A stretch of 64,000 bases of DNA from Flammeovirgaceae bacterium UBA2338 (GTDB lineage: Bacteria; Bacteroidota; Bacteroidia; Cytophagales; Cyclobacteriaceae). The notes beneath the pieces were generated by a model. It saw only the letters and a list, made by a program, of their open reading frames with translations, was not told where the DNA came from and made no database searches. The stretch is from assembly GCA_002344795.1 (NCBI GenBank), contig DDUM01000031.1, positions 62,001 to 126,000 on the forward strand, read 5' to 3'. This document shows positions 26,494-34,705 of the stretch, piece by piece (the first letter of the stretch is position 1; every line of letters starts with the position of its first letter). Position numbers and translations under genes: made by a program.

Positions 26494-26597
26494 ATTTTGA
26501 AAACTAGTTTATTGATGTTTAAATTCCATTTGCCATCAAAAACTGAAAGGTTACTTAAGTGATCCGGTGGTATTAATATTGTACATTGGACGTGACT

Positions 26598-26858
26598 ATG
26601 AAAGTGTTGGCTGAGAATTATAAGGGGATTGAGTTCATTCGAATTACGAAACTGCCCGAAGAGCAAAGGAAACAAATTGTTCAGGCAATTCCTTCTGATC
26701 ATATTATAAAGATATTGAGAGAAAGCGAGCTGCTAACGGATTGTGTTCAGTTTAAACACTACGAAGCATGGTTCAATCAGAATTTTAAAAAAGAGGCGAC
26801 ACCAGATCAGACCACGGTGTCGGCAAGCAGCGAATCAATAAAAATCCGCCAACGTTAG
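26598..26858 (+). CDS. small conserved-looking protein of unknown function, 86 aa
   Basis: An 86-codon ORF on the plus strand lies between a divergent and a convergent minus-strand gene. The product starts MKVLAENYKGIEFIRIT and has a helical, charged core (PEEQRKQIVQAIPSDHIIKIL), then a Phe-rich YEAWFNQNFKKE segment and a serine-rich tail. The upstream divergent gap of about 100 bases gives room for its own promoter. Its stop codon shares bases with the stop of the VOC gene. I recognise no domain. The protein-like composition and the conserved-looking ends make a real gene more likely than chance. Confidence 0.6.
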   Translation: MKVLAENYKGIEFIRITKLPEEQRKQIVQAIPSDHIIKILRESELLTDCVQFKHYEAWFNQNFKKEATPDQTTVSASSESIKIRQR

Positions 26859-27250
26859 TCCCACACTCCTTCAGGAACAATCTCAAGCACATTGCCGGCT
26901 GGATCTTCAAAGTAACAAGACTTTAGTCTATTCTTCCATTCCACTTCATCAGTAATTTGTATCCCTTTCGATATTAATGATTGCTTTTCTTTTAGATAAT
27001 CCGATTCAGGAACTTCAAAAGCAAAATGGTATTGGCCCTCTGAAAAATGGGGAGGAGGGCTCTTTTTGCTTTTGGAATCCTCCGGGTTGAAGCAAAGGAG
27101 CACAGAGGCGCCCGCCCTGAAGAAGATATGTTTACCATCGACATGGCTTATTACGGGAAGTCCTAATAAGCCGTGGTAAAAATTACGCGCCTGTTCAAGG
27201 TCGCGCATATAAATACAGGTCTCTTTTATCTGTTTGATGTTCATCGGCAT
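26855..27250 (-). CDS. VOC / glyoxalase-fold family protein
   Basis: A 131-residue protein of the vicinal-oxygen-chelate fold: CIYMRDLEQARNFYHGLLGLPVI at the start, HIFFRAGASVLLCFNP, then HFAFEVPESDYLKEK and SCYFEDPAGNVLEIVPEG at the C-terminus. Metal residues are in the expected places (H or E in strands, and final E in EIVPE). The true fold function is open: glyoxalase, dioxygenase or binding protein. It overlaps the start of the nitronate monooxygenase gene by 10 bases, which suggests translational coupling, and shares its terminal bases with a convergent small gene. Confidence 0.88.
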   Translation of the reverse strand: MPMNIKQIKETCIYMRDLEQARNFYHGLLGLPVISHVDGKHIFFRAGASVLLCFNPEDSKSKKSPPPHFSEGQYHFAFEVPESDYLKEKQSLISKGIQITDEVEWKNRLKSCYFEDPAGNVLEIVPEGVWD

Positions 27251-28179
27251 AGTCTGGCTTTAATATCGGAATATTCTGCCCACATTTCTTTGACAATATC
27301 TCCTGCGGGTTGTATCTCTTTTATAGCTGCGGCTATCTGGCCGATTTCAAGTTCTCCCTCATCCAGATCACCCTCAAATATTCCCTTTTTTGCTCTGGCC
27401 TTGCCTAATAGGTCTGCCAACTCCTCCTTAGTGGCACACCTTTGTTCGGCCTCGTATACTTGTTGGTAAAATTTATTTTTAATGAGGCGAACAGGAGTCA
27501 ATTGTTTAAGGGTTAGTACTGTTTCGCCTTCTTCGCTATTGGTAATCCGATGTTTAAATTGGTCGTGTGCAGAAGATTCTGTACTGGCGGCAAACCGTGA
27601 TCCTACCTGAAAACCTTCAGCTCCAAGAACTTCAGCAGCCAGCATACTCCGTCCGGAGCCAATGCCACCAGCAGCAATCAGGGGAATATCCACCGCATCG
27701 CGCACCATTGGGATAAGGCAAAATGTAGTCGTTTCTTCCCTCCCGTTATGGCCACCTGCTTCAAATCCTTCTGCCACCACTGCGTCAACTCCGGCCTGCA
27801 TACTTTTCTTCGCAAACTTTACACTGGAAACCACATGCACTACGGTTACCCCTTTGTCTTTTAGGTAGCCTGTCCAGGTAGCGGGGTTGCCAGCAGAGGT
27901 AAAAACTATTTTTACTTCCTGAGCAATGATAATCTCCATGAGCCGGTCTATTTCAGGATAGAGTAAAGGAACATTTACCCCGAAAGGATTTGTAGTAGCT
28001 GCCTTGCATTTTTTCAAATGCTCCTCAAGGGTTGGAGGGTGCATCGATCCGGCACCAATCAAACCCAGTCCCCCGGCATTGCTTACTGCGGAAGCCAGCC
28101 TCCACCCGCTGCACCAGACCATGCCTGCCTGAATGATAGGGAGGTCGATTTTAAATAGGTCAATTATTCTGTTTTGCAT
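27241..28179 (-). CDS. nitronate monooxygenase family (2-nitropropane dioxygenase-like) flavoprotein
   Basis: A 312-residue FMN-dependent TIM-barrel protein. It starts QNRIIDLFKIDLPIIQAGM and has the FMN-binding FTSAGNPATW, VVAEGFEAGGHNG (with the conserved His) and PLIAAGGIGSG. The family oxidises nitronates such as propionate-3-nitronate, and some members act in fatty-acid or polyketide enoyl reduction; the class cannot be fixed here. The start at 28179 is chosen because it begins at the normal core; the longer ORF adds nine residues of leader. It overlaps the following VOC gene by 10 bases, so the two form a unit. The upstream flank is the candidate origin region. Confidence 0.9.
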   Translation of the reverse strand: MQNRIIDLFKIDLPIIQAGMVWCSGWRLASAVSNAGGLGLIGAGSMHPPTLEEHLKKCKAATTNPFGVNVPLLYPEIDRLMEIIIAQEVKIVFTSAGNPATWTGYLKDKGVTVVHVVSSVKFAKKSMQAGVDAVVAEGFEAGGHNGREETTTFCLIPMVRDAVDIPLIAAGGIGSGRSMLAAEVLGAEGFQVGSRFAASTESSAHDQFKHRITNSEEGETVLTLKQLTPVRLIKNKFYQQVYEAEQRCATKEELADLLGKARAKKGIFEGDLDEGELEIGQIAAAIKEIQPAGDIVKEMWAEYSDIKARLCR

Positions 28180-28206
28180 TTTTATATTACAAATTGGGTC
28201 TAACAT

Positions 28207-28537
28207 TGTAAGCTATAAGTCTGAAAATCTGGGGTTTAGATTTTTAAGCAATTTTAGGCGGTGTTTTCCTCCTGTTTTAGTTGTCCACAAAGAACTGATT
28301 GATTTATAACCACCTAACTTACTGTATAACAGATACTTAAACAATAACACAGTGATGATGTGGATAAGTGAACAATTTTGTGGAAAAGTATTTTGCTCTG
28401 TTTTTGGTAATTATAAGTGTCTGAATCTTAACACTTTTTATAAAATCCTTTCACAAATCTTACATGAGATTTTATCTATGTTTAAATTCATCCCCCAAAG
28501 GCGAACTTAACCTTAAACTCTCCGTTTTGAAACTAAT
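28207..28537. other. candidate oriC: A/T-rich divergent intergenic region with DnaA boxes
   Basis: This 331-base gene-free region separates divergent genes. It contains a perfect DnaA box TGTGGATAA (28359-28367, minus strand TTATCCACA) and TGTGGAAAA (28379-28387, minus strand TTTTCCACA, fits TTWTNCACA), exactly 20 bases apart. A one-mismatch box TTGTCCACA lies on the plus strand at 28281-28289, and weaker partial matches are at 28448-28456 and 28323-28331. The sequence right of the boxes is A/T-rich and could unwind. No dnaA or gidA gene is nearby, but origins in this phylum are often away from dnaA. Gene orientation on both sides weakly favours replication leaving this point. Confidence 0.45.
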
Positions 28538-29014
28538 ATGAGGGTCTTGATAATAACATTTGCACTAGTGGTGAGTATTGGCTCTCTCCATGCGCAAACT
28601 GCAGAAAAGGTTAAAATAGAAGACCTTCAAAAGATGGTTGGCAGAAGCTCTGGTAAAATTCAGGTGCTTAATTTTTGGGCAACCTGGTGTGCTCCCTGTA
28701 TTAAAGAGCTTCCGTTATTTGAACAAATAAATGCAAGCCGAAATGATATTGAAGTTAGCCTGGTGAGTATTGATCTGGACCTGGATCCCAACCCTGATAA
28801 AGTATATCGCTTTATCGATCGCAAAAAACTAAAGTCCAAAGTTTACATTTTGGATGAAAGGGATCCGAATACCTGGATTGATAAAATTGACAAAAGCTGG
28901 TCGGGAGCCATACCGGCTACATTGGTTGTGAATTTGAAGAATGGAAAACGAAAGTTTGTAGAGAAGGAGCTGAAAGCTGGAGATCTGGAAGAAATAATTA
29001 ATAGCGTTAAATAA
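28538..29014 (+). CDS. periplasmic TlpA-like thioredoxin-fold protein
   Basis: A 158-residue exported protein with a signal ending SLHAQ (residue 20). The TlpA/ResA-type active site is FWATWCAPCIKELP (C51, C54). A further typical segment is FIDRKKLKSKVYILDERDPNTW, and the protein has the cis-proline loop AIPATLVV. It would keep periplasmic cysteines reduced, for example in cytochrome c maturation. It is followed 9 bases later by a peroxiredoxin-like protein, so the pair likely acts together in one transcript. It starts at the right-hand edge of the candidate oriC. Confidence 0.9.
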   Translation: MRVLIITFALVVSIGSLHAQTAEKVKIEDLQKMVGRSSGKIQVLNFWATWCAPCIKELPLFEQINASRNDIEVSLVSIDLDLDPNPDKVYRFIDRKKLKSKVYILDERDPNTWIDKIDKSWSGAIPATLVVNLKNGKRKFVEKELKAGDLEEIINSVK

Positions 29015-29023
29015 AACATTTAT

Positions 29024-29641
29024 ATGAATACAATAAAATCATTTTTTGCGATTGCCTTATTAGTGATGATAACTGCGAGTGCACCTGTGCAATCGGGTTA
29101 TAAAGTGGGTGACACGGCCATGGATTTCAAACTGAAAAATTACGATGGTAGAATGGTATCAATGGCAGACTATAGGGATGCAAAAGGATACATCGTTATT
29201 TTTAATTGTAATACATGCCCTTATTCTAAAGCTTATGACAGTCGCATTATTGCGTTAAACAAAAAATATGCATCGAAAGGATTTCCGGTGCTCACCATCA
29301 ACCCAAATGACCCGGATCTTTCTCCTGGAGACTCTTTTGATGAAATGAAAAAGCAGGCAAAGCGGAATAAGTACGACTTTCCTTATTTAGTAGATGAAAC
29401 ACAAGATGTAGCAAGAGCTTACGGAGCTACCAACACACCCCATGTTTATGTGCTGGATAAAGTCAGTAACGAGAAATTAAAGGTGGTTTATATTGGTGCC
29501 ATTGATGATAATTCAAGAAATGCTGAGACTGTTACTAAAAAATATGTGGAAGATGCAATTGGGGCTTTAATGCAATCCAAGAATGTCCCTGTTACCCAGA
29601 CCAAGGCGATAGGCTGTACCATCAAGTGGAGAAACTCTTAA
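29024..29641 (+). CDS. exported peroxiredoxin/thioredoxin-like protein with CNTC motif
   Basis: A 205-residue protein with an N-terminal signal (ASAPVQSG, about 22). It has the AhpC/TSA-like start VGDTAMDFKLKNYDGR, a reactive IFNCNTCPYSKAY motif (C62, C65) and a thioredoxin-like cis-proline region (NTPHVYVLD). The family is a widespread secreted redoxin whose reductant is usually a TlpA-like partner, and such a gene is directly upstream. Activity as a peroxidase is inferred from the family, not shown here. A repeat element lies immediately after it. Confidence 0.88.
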   Translation: MNTIKSFFAIALLVMITASAPVQSGYKVGDTAMDFKLKNYDGRMVSMADYRDAKGYIVIFNCNTCPYSKAYDSRIIALNKKYASKGFPVLTINPNDPDLSPGDSFDEMKKQAKRNKYDFPYLVDETQDVARAYGATNTPHVYVLDKVSNEKLKVVYIGAIDDNSRNAETVTKKYVEDAIGALMQSKNVPVTQTKAIGCTIKWRNS

Positions 29642-29672
29642 AGAAAATTAATTGAATTGCTTGGGAGGCTAA

Positions 29673-29761
29673 CTCAAAAGTGACACATCTCTAAATTGTA
29701 AATTCAAACTACGGAGATTCTTCGCTTTCGCTCAGAGAAATGACATTCTTCCACTTTTGAG
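29673..29761. repeat. REP/MITE-like intergenic repeat with 10-bp inverted ends
   Basis: The element runs from CTCAAAAGTG to its perfect reverse complement CACTTTTGAG and encloses GGAGATTCTTCGCT-TTCGCTCAGAG-AAATGAC. The inside closely resembles a repeat scattered in many bacterial genomes (GAGATTCTTCGCTNCGCTCAGAATGACA), as I recall. It sits in the gap after the redoxin gene and before the convergent GH3-type gene, and could act as a transcriptional barrier. No second copy occurs in this window. Confidence 0.55.
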
Positions 29762-29773
29762 ACGGCTTCTTTT

Positions 29774-31291
29774 TTATTGAATCATCGACAGAATGTCATC
29801 AATGTATTCTCTGCTGTTACTTAACCGAGGCACTTTATTTTGCCCTCCTAATTTCCCGCGTCTCTTCATCCAGTTATAGAAAGTACCCTCGTCTACACTA
29901 TGCACTCTGGGCATCATCAAAGCCAAATTAAAAGCACGTTTGGCATCGTAATCAGAATTTACTTTTCGTAAAGAAGCATCCAGCAGTGACGTAAATTTTT
30001 CCAGGTTGTTGGGTTTTACTTTAAATTCAACAATCCACTCATGTCCTCCACGGTGAGATTTTTCTAGGAAGATAGGCCCCACTGTAAAGTTATCAATTAC
30101 AGCTCCCGTTTGCTCACAAGCCTCCGTTATGGCCGTCTCAGCATTTTCAATAATTACCTCTTCACCAAATACATTAATGAAGTGTTTGGTCCGGCCGGTA
30201 ATTTTTATCCTATAGGGTGAGGTGCTCGTAAACTTCACGGTATCACCAATGTTGTATCGCCACAAGCCTGCATTGGTAGTGATTACCATAGCGTAATTTT
30301 TACCAATTTCTACCTGATCCAAAGTTACTGTTTCAGCATATTCTTTGTTGATTTCTTCCATGGGTATGAATTCGTAAAACACACCATAATCCAGCATGAG
30401 GAGCAAATCATCCGCATCTTTTCTGTCCTGAATTCCAAAAAATCCTTCGCTTGCATTGTAGGTATCCCAATACCTCATTCCAGTTGATGGAATAAGTGAT
30501 TTGAAAAGACTTTTATAGGGTTGGAAGGCTACGGCTCCGTGAAAAAATACTTCAAGGTTGGGCCATACTTCAAGAATATTACTTTTGTTTTCTAACTCCA
30601 GAATGCGCTGAATGAGGAGCACGGTCCAGGTGGGCACACCTGCAATATTGGTAACATTCACCTTGGCCGTTTCAGCAGCAAGCTTATCTATTTTTTCTTC
30701 CCAATTATCCATCAATGCTACATCCAGACTGGGAGTGCGAATGAACTGTGCCCAGGGTGGAAGATTTTGCATGATCACCGCAGAGACATCACCGTAGAAT
30801 GAGGTTGAACTGGGATCAAATTCATTCACCTTATGACTTCCACCTACAGCTACAGCTTTGCCCGAAAAGATTTGAGTGTCGGGATAGTTATTTACGTATA
30901 GGGAGAGCATGTCTTTGCCTCCTTTGAAATGACAATCTTCCAACGCCTCCGGAGATACAGGGATAAACTTACTGCGGGCATTGGTAGTACCAGAAGATTT
31001 GGCGAACCATTTTATCTCAGAGGGCCAAAGTACATTTTGCTCCCCGCGCATTGCACGTTCGATGTAGGGAAATATTTGTTCATAGGTATAAACAGGAACT
31101 CTTTGCTTAAAATGCTCATAGCTCATGAGTTCATCGAAGGCATATTTTTTACCAAACTCGGTGCCCCGACCCATGTACATAATCTTTTTAAATACTTCAT
31201 CTTGTACTTCATGGGGATACTTCATGAAGAGCTCCATTTGGTGCATTCGCTTCTTCATCACCCATGTTAGAAAAGAGTTGAGTATTTGCAT
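29774..31291 (-). CDS. GH3-family ANL-superfamily protein
   Basis: A 505-residue protein of the bacterial GH3 type (auxin-responsive-promoter family). It contains the ANL-like AMP-binding feature KWFAKSSGTTNARSKFIPVS, then YNASEGFFGIQD and the C-terminal TGRTKHFINVFGEEVIIENAE motif. Plant members conjugate amino acids to carboxylic acid hormones; bacterial members have undefined substrates. The start is the ATG at 31291, since the longer ORF begins with TTG. It follows lptB by about 80 bases on the same strand and ends the collagen-like/recJ/lptB run. Confidence 0.85.
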   Translation of the reverse strand: MQILNSFLTWVMKKRMHQMELFMKYPHEVQDEVFKKIMYMGRGTEFGKKYAFDELMSYEHFKQRVPVYTYEQIFPYIERAMRGEQNVLWPSEIKWFAKSSGTTNARSKFIPVSPEALEDCHFKGGKDMLSLYVNNYPDTQIFSGKAVAVGGSHKVNEFDPSSTSFYGDVSAVIMQNLPPWAQFIRTPSLDVALMDNWEEKIDKLAAETAKVNVTNIAGVPTWTVLLIQRILELENKSNILEVWPNLEVFFHGAVAFQPYKSLFKSLIPSTGMRYWDTYNASEGFFGIQDRKDADDLLLMLDYGVFYEFIPMEEINKEYAETVTLDQVEIGKNYAMVITTNAGLWRYNIGDTVKFTSTSPYRIKITGRTKHFINVFGEEVIIENAETAITEACEQTGAVIDNFTVGPIFLEKSHRGGHEWIVEFKVKPNNLEKFTSLLDASLRKVNSDYDAKRAFNLALMMPRVHSVDEGTFYNWMKRRGKLGGQNKVPRLSNSREYIDDILSMIQ

Positions 31292-31374
31292 ATTAATGAT
31301 TAAGCCCAAAATAAAGCGGAACCAGCATATTAAACAAACTGAATATGTAATGACAGAATAAAAAGAAAAAAGTA

Positions 31375-32121
31375 CTAAGAAGAAGGCTCAATACGAGCGC
31401 GTTTCAATTGGAAATTTTGTCCAAGGTATACTTTCCTCACCATTGGGTCATTGGCCAGTTCTTCGGCAGAGCCCGCACGGAATAATTTTCCTTCGACCAT
31501 CAGGTAGGCACGATCAGTAATAGATAATGTTTCATCTACATTGTGATCGGTGATCAAAATACCAATATTTTTTTTCTTCAATTTTGAAACAATAGATTGA
31601 ATTTCTTCGACCGCAATAGGATCTACTCCGGCAAAAGGCTCATCCAATAGAACGAAGTGAGGATCCACAGCCAATGCTCGCGCTATCTCAGTTCTTCTTC
31701 GCTCTCCACCAGACAAAACCATCCCCAGATTTTTTCTTACATGAGTCAAGCTGAATTCTTCTAAAAGACTTTCCACTTTTTCTTTTCGGTCTTTCTTGCT
31801 TATGTTTCGCATTTCCAGGGGCGCCATCAAATTTTCTTCTACGGTAAGTTTGCGAAAAACAGATGCTTCCTGCGCGAGATACCCAATGCCCAATTTGGCC
31901 CTCTGGTACATGGGCAAATCTGTGATGTTCTCCTGATCGAGAAAAATGTTTCCTCCATTGGGTTTAATAAGCCCTACAATCATATAGAAGCTGGTCGTTT
32001 TGCCAGCACCATTGGGCCCCAGCAAACCCACAATCTCACCTTGTTCTACTTGAAGGGAGACATCATTTACGACTGTGCGTTTCTTGTATTTCTTTACCAG
32101 GTTCTGGGCTTTTAATATCAT
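31375..32121 (-). CDS. lptB: LPS export ABC transporter ATP-binding protein LptB
   Basis: A 248-residue ABC ATPase that drives LPS transport from the inner membrane with LptFG. Walker A is GPNGAGKT (35-42), the signature is LSGGERRRTEIARAL (136-150) and Walker B with D-loop is LLDEPFAGVDP (158-168). The long LptB-type insert with KLGIGYLAQEASVFRKLTVEENLMAPL is diagnostic. The only good start is the ATG at 32121; the longer reading begins with TTG inside the recJ coding sequence. It overlaps or abuts recJ by one base, consistent with coupling. Confidence 0.95.
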   Translation of the reverse strand: MILKAQNLVKKYKKRTVVNDVSLQVEQGEIVGLLGPNGAGKTTSFYMIVGLIKPNGGNIFLDQENITDLPMYQRAKLGIGYLAQEASVFRKLTVEENLMAPLEMRNISKKDRKEKVESLLEEFSLTHVRKNLGMVLSGGERRRTEIARALAVDPHFVLLDEPFAGVDPIAVEEIQSIVSKLKKKNIGILITDHNVDETLSITDRAYLMVEGKLFRAGSAEELANDPMVRKVYLGQNFQLKRARIEPSS

Positions 32122-32122
32122 G

Positions 32123-33823
32123 CTATTCAAATTTGATGTCTTTCAATCGCAATTGCAAAGACGTCATTCCATTATACGTATTTTCTTCAATGGTGTATGC
32201 CATTGTAAAAGAGCTGCTATTCATGAGCGGCTCATAATACTCCATCATATCGAAGCCTACTACATTTACAACAACGTCACTACCATTTTGACCTGCCAGG
32301 AAGCGAATGTGCTTGTCCTTAAAGCTTGCAAGGGAGTTCTTCACAAAAACCCCGCCTGATTTAAAAACAGGTTTGTGGTTCTCCGGACCAAATGGTGCCA
32401 TTTGTTTGAGGATAGAACGAAACTTAGGAGTAATAACAGCTAAGGGTAGTTCCAAATCTATCTCTATTACCGGAATGAGCATTTCATCTGTGATGGTGGA
32501 GGAAACAACTTTTTCGAATTTTTGTTGGAATGCGGTAAGGTTTTCTTTCCTCATGGTGAGCCCGGCTGCATATTTATGACCGCCAAATTTTTCCAACAAT
32601 TCAGAACAGTTGGAAATGGCTTCGTGTAAATCAAAGTCTTTTACGCTGCGGGCAGATCCGGTTATCATACCGTTGGACTCGGTAAGAATAACCGTAGGGC
32701 GATAAAACTTTTCGATACACCGGGAGGCTACAATTCCTATCACTCCCTTGTGCCAGGTTTCTTTATAGAGAACAGTGGTTTTTGCATTCAGTAGTTTTTC
32801 GTCTGTTTCAATCATACTGATGGCCTCATCGGTAATGGTTAAATCAAACTCTCTTCGCTCATCATTTTTAATATTTATTTTCTCTGCGAGGGCCATCGCC
32901 TCCTCATCCGTCTTTGCAATAAGTAATTCTACTGCGAATTTTGCATGGCTTACCCGGCCAGCTGCATTAATGCGAGGGCCTATTGTGAATACAACAGTAG
33001 AAATATCTAACTCATTTTTAATTCCAGAAAGCGCTATTAGTGCTTTGAGCCCCGGCATAGGTTTTCGATTGAGTTTTTCCAAACCAAAAAAAGCCAACGT
33101 TCTGTTTTCGCCATTTACAGGCACGATATCTGACGCGATGCTTACTGCAACAAGGTCTATGTAATTCGCGAGCTCATTTACATCTCTGTGTTTTTTGGCA
33201 TAAGCCTGCAACAACTTGTAACCCAATCCACAGCCGCTCAATTCAGGGAACGGATAGGTGCAATCTTTTCGTTTAGGATCGAGAACGGCAACAGCTTGCG
33301 GTATCTGATCACCGGGTAAGTGATGATCACAAATAATGAAATCAATTCCCTTGTGATCAGCCATTGTTACCATGTCTGCCGACTTGATACCCAGATCAAG
33401 TGCAATAATCAGCGAAAACCCATTTTCTTCTGCCCAGATTATTCCATCTTTAGAAACACCATAACCCTCTTTCGATCGGTCGGGTAAATAGAAATCACAA
33501 TGCGGATAAAAATCATGAAGATAACTATAGACGAGCGCCACTGAGGTCGTTCCATCTACATCATAATCTCCAAACACTAAAATTTTTTCTCCTTTTGTGA
33601 TGGCAGTATGCAATCGCTCAACCGCCTTGTCCATATCTGTCATCAGAAAGGGATCGTGAAGATGACTTAATGAAGGCCTAAAGAAATTTTTTGCTTCATC
33701 AAAATTGGAAATCCCTCGTTGAACCAGAAGCATAGCCAAATAGGGATTGACATTGATGCTTTTACTTAGCGATTCAACAACTTGTTGGTCAGCCGTGGGC
33801 TTTTGAATCCAGCGCTTTTCCAT
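32123..33823 (-). CDS. recJ: single-stranded-DNA 5'-3' exonuclease RecJ
   Basis: A 566-residue DHH-family nuclease that acts in recombination and mismatch repair. The DHH domain has the DYDVDGTTSVAL motif (86-97) and CDHHLPG (165-171), and the DHHA1 domain is in the middle (GPRINAAGRVSHAKF, with GGHKYAAGLTM later). The C-terminal OB-like part ends with the RecJ-type region. Four bases separate it from the collagen-like gene upstream, and its last bases touch lptB, so recJ sits in one operon with envelope genes. Confidence 0.95.
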   Translation of the reverse strand: MEKRWIQKPTADQQVVESLSKSINVNPYLAMLLVQRGISNFDEAKNFFRPSLSHLHDPFLMTDMDKAVERLHTAITKGEKILVFGDYDVDGTTSVALVYSYLHDFYPHCDFYLPDRSKEGYGVSKDGIIWAEENGFSLIIALDLGIKSADMVTMADHKGIDFIICDHHLPGDQIPQAVAVLDPKRKDCTYPFPELSGCGLGYKLLQAYAKKHRDVNELANYIDLVAVSIASDIVPVNGENRTLAFFGLEKLNRKPMPGLKALIALSGIKNELDISTVVFTIGPRINAAGRVSHAKFAVELLIAKTDEEAMALAEKINIKNDERREFDLTITDEAISMIETDEKLLNAKTTVLYKETWHKGVIGIVASRCIEKFYRPTVILTESNGMITGSARSVKDFDLHEAISNCSELLEKFGGHKYAAGLTMRKENLTAFQQKFEKVVSSTITDEMLIPVIEIDLELPLAVITPKFRSILKQMAPFGPENHKPVFKSGGVFVKNSLASFKDKHIRFLAGQNGSDVVVNVVGFDMMEYYEPLMNSSSFTMAYTIEENTYNGMTSLQLRLKDIKFE

Positions 33824-33826
33824 GTT

Positions 33827-34618
33827 TTAATTTTCTTCAAAATAAATGGCTCCGTTTTTTCCGGATTTACCACTTTCTCCGGTTTTTCCATTAGGGCCCA
33901 GGTCCCCATCTTGTGATGTCCTCCCAGCACTTACCAGCCCTGCCAGTCCGCCTAACCCCCCATCTCCTCCGAGCCCGCCACTACCTCCATAAACCCTTAT
34001 CTGTATTTTGTTTCCCAATAATGATCTTAAATTCCCTGCCCCTTTGGTTGTAAAGGTGAGGTTTCCACCATTTCCGCCATCTCCACCTCTGGACCCGTCA
34101 CCACCTGCGCCCCCGTTTCCGCCAGCGCAAAGCCGGGTGCCAGGGCTGCCACCCCCTCCGTTTCCTCCTCTGCCCCCGTCACCACCATTTCCTCCGCTGA
34201 GTTCGAAAAGAAGTTTACCCTCAATATCAATTTGGTCAAAGTAGAGAAAGAGATTTACTCCATGAGTAGCAGAGGTTCCGGGAGTTCCTCGCCCGCCCGG
34301 AATGCCATCTTTGCAGGGGCCAACAGCGGTATATCCCCCAAGTCCTTTTTCTCCATCAAGCCCAACCTTTCCGTTTCCAATAATCATACAATTATTACCT
34401 GTTTTGATCACTTTGGCATGGATGAAATTATCTGCTTTATTTCTGTTTAGGATTATTTTAGAAGAATCTTCCATTATAAGTGTATCGACAACAAGGATGT
34501 CTGATTGCTTTAGCTCAAAAGATTCTCCTGAGGGGATCACCAATTTTTCCATTCGGATTTGTGAATAGCATAAGTTGGAAACTAAAAACAGGAGTAACGA
34601 AAAGGTGAGAAATCTCAT
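33827..34618 (-). CDS. exported glycine-rich collagen-like protein
   Basis: A 263-residue protein with a signal (SNLCYSQ, about residue 19). The middle and end are very glycine-rich, with G-x-x triplets such as GKVGLDGEKGLGG, GGDGGRGGNGGGG and GESGKSGKNGA, interrupted by beta-like stretches (GVNLFLYFDQIDIEGKLLFEL). I place the start at 34618 because the signal peptide begins there; the longer ORF starts 19 residues earlier with no function. It is not a true collagen triple helix throughout, and a surface or matrix role is a guess. It is the first gene of the recJ-lptB run. Confidence 0.75.
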   Translation of the reverse strand: MRFLTFSLLLFLVSNLCYSQIRMEKLVIPSGESFELKQSDILVVDTLIMEDSSKIILNRNKADNFIHAKVIKTGNNCMIIGNGKVGLDGEKGLGGYTAVGPCKDGIPGGRGTPGTSATHGVNLFLYFDQIDIEGKLLFELSGGNGGDGGRGGNGGGGSPGTRLCAGGNGGAGGDGSRGGDGGNGGNLTFTTKGAGNLRSLLGNKIQIRVYGGSGGLGGDGGLGGLAGLVSAGRTSQDGDLGPNGKTGESGKSGKNGAIYFEEN

Positions 34619-34654
34619 TTTGCAAAAGTACGTGATCTGGCGAACTCTATAAAT

Positions 34655-34685
34655 ACAAAGAGCAGTGCAAGGCACTGCTCTTTGT
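34655..34685 (-). terminator. hairpin terminator after the SPOR gene
   Basis: A 14-bp perfect stem (ACAAAGAGCAGTGC with its complement) with a 3-nt loop lies in the gap between the SPOR gene's stop and the collagen-like gene. The T run on the minus strand is weak, so it may also act as an mRNA end structure. Confidence 0.65.
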
Positions 34686-34705
34686 AATTTTAATATTTAT
34701 AATTC

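Noticed and set aside
34008..34244. proline-rich frame antisense to the collagen-like gene
   Set aside because: The proline repeats are only the complement of glycine codons in the collagen-like gene.
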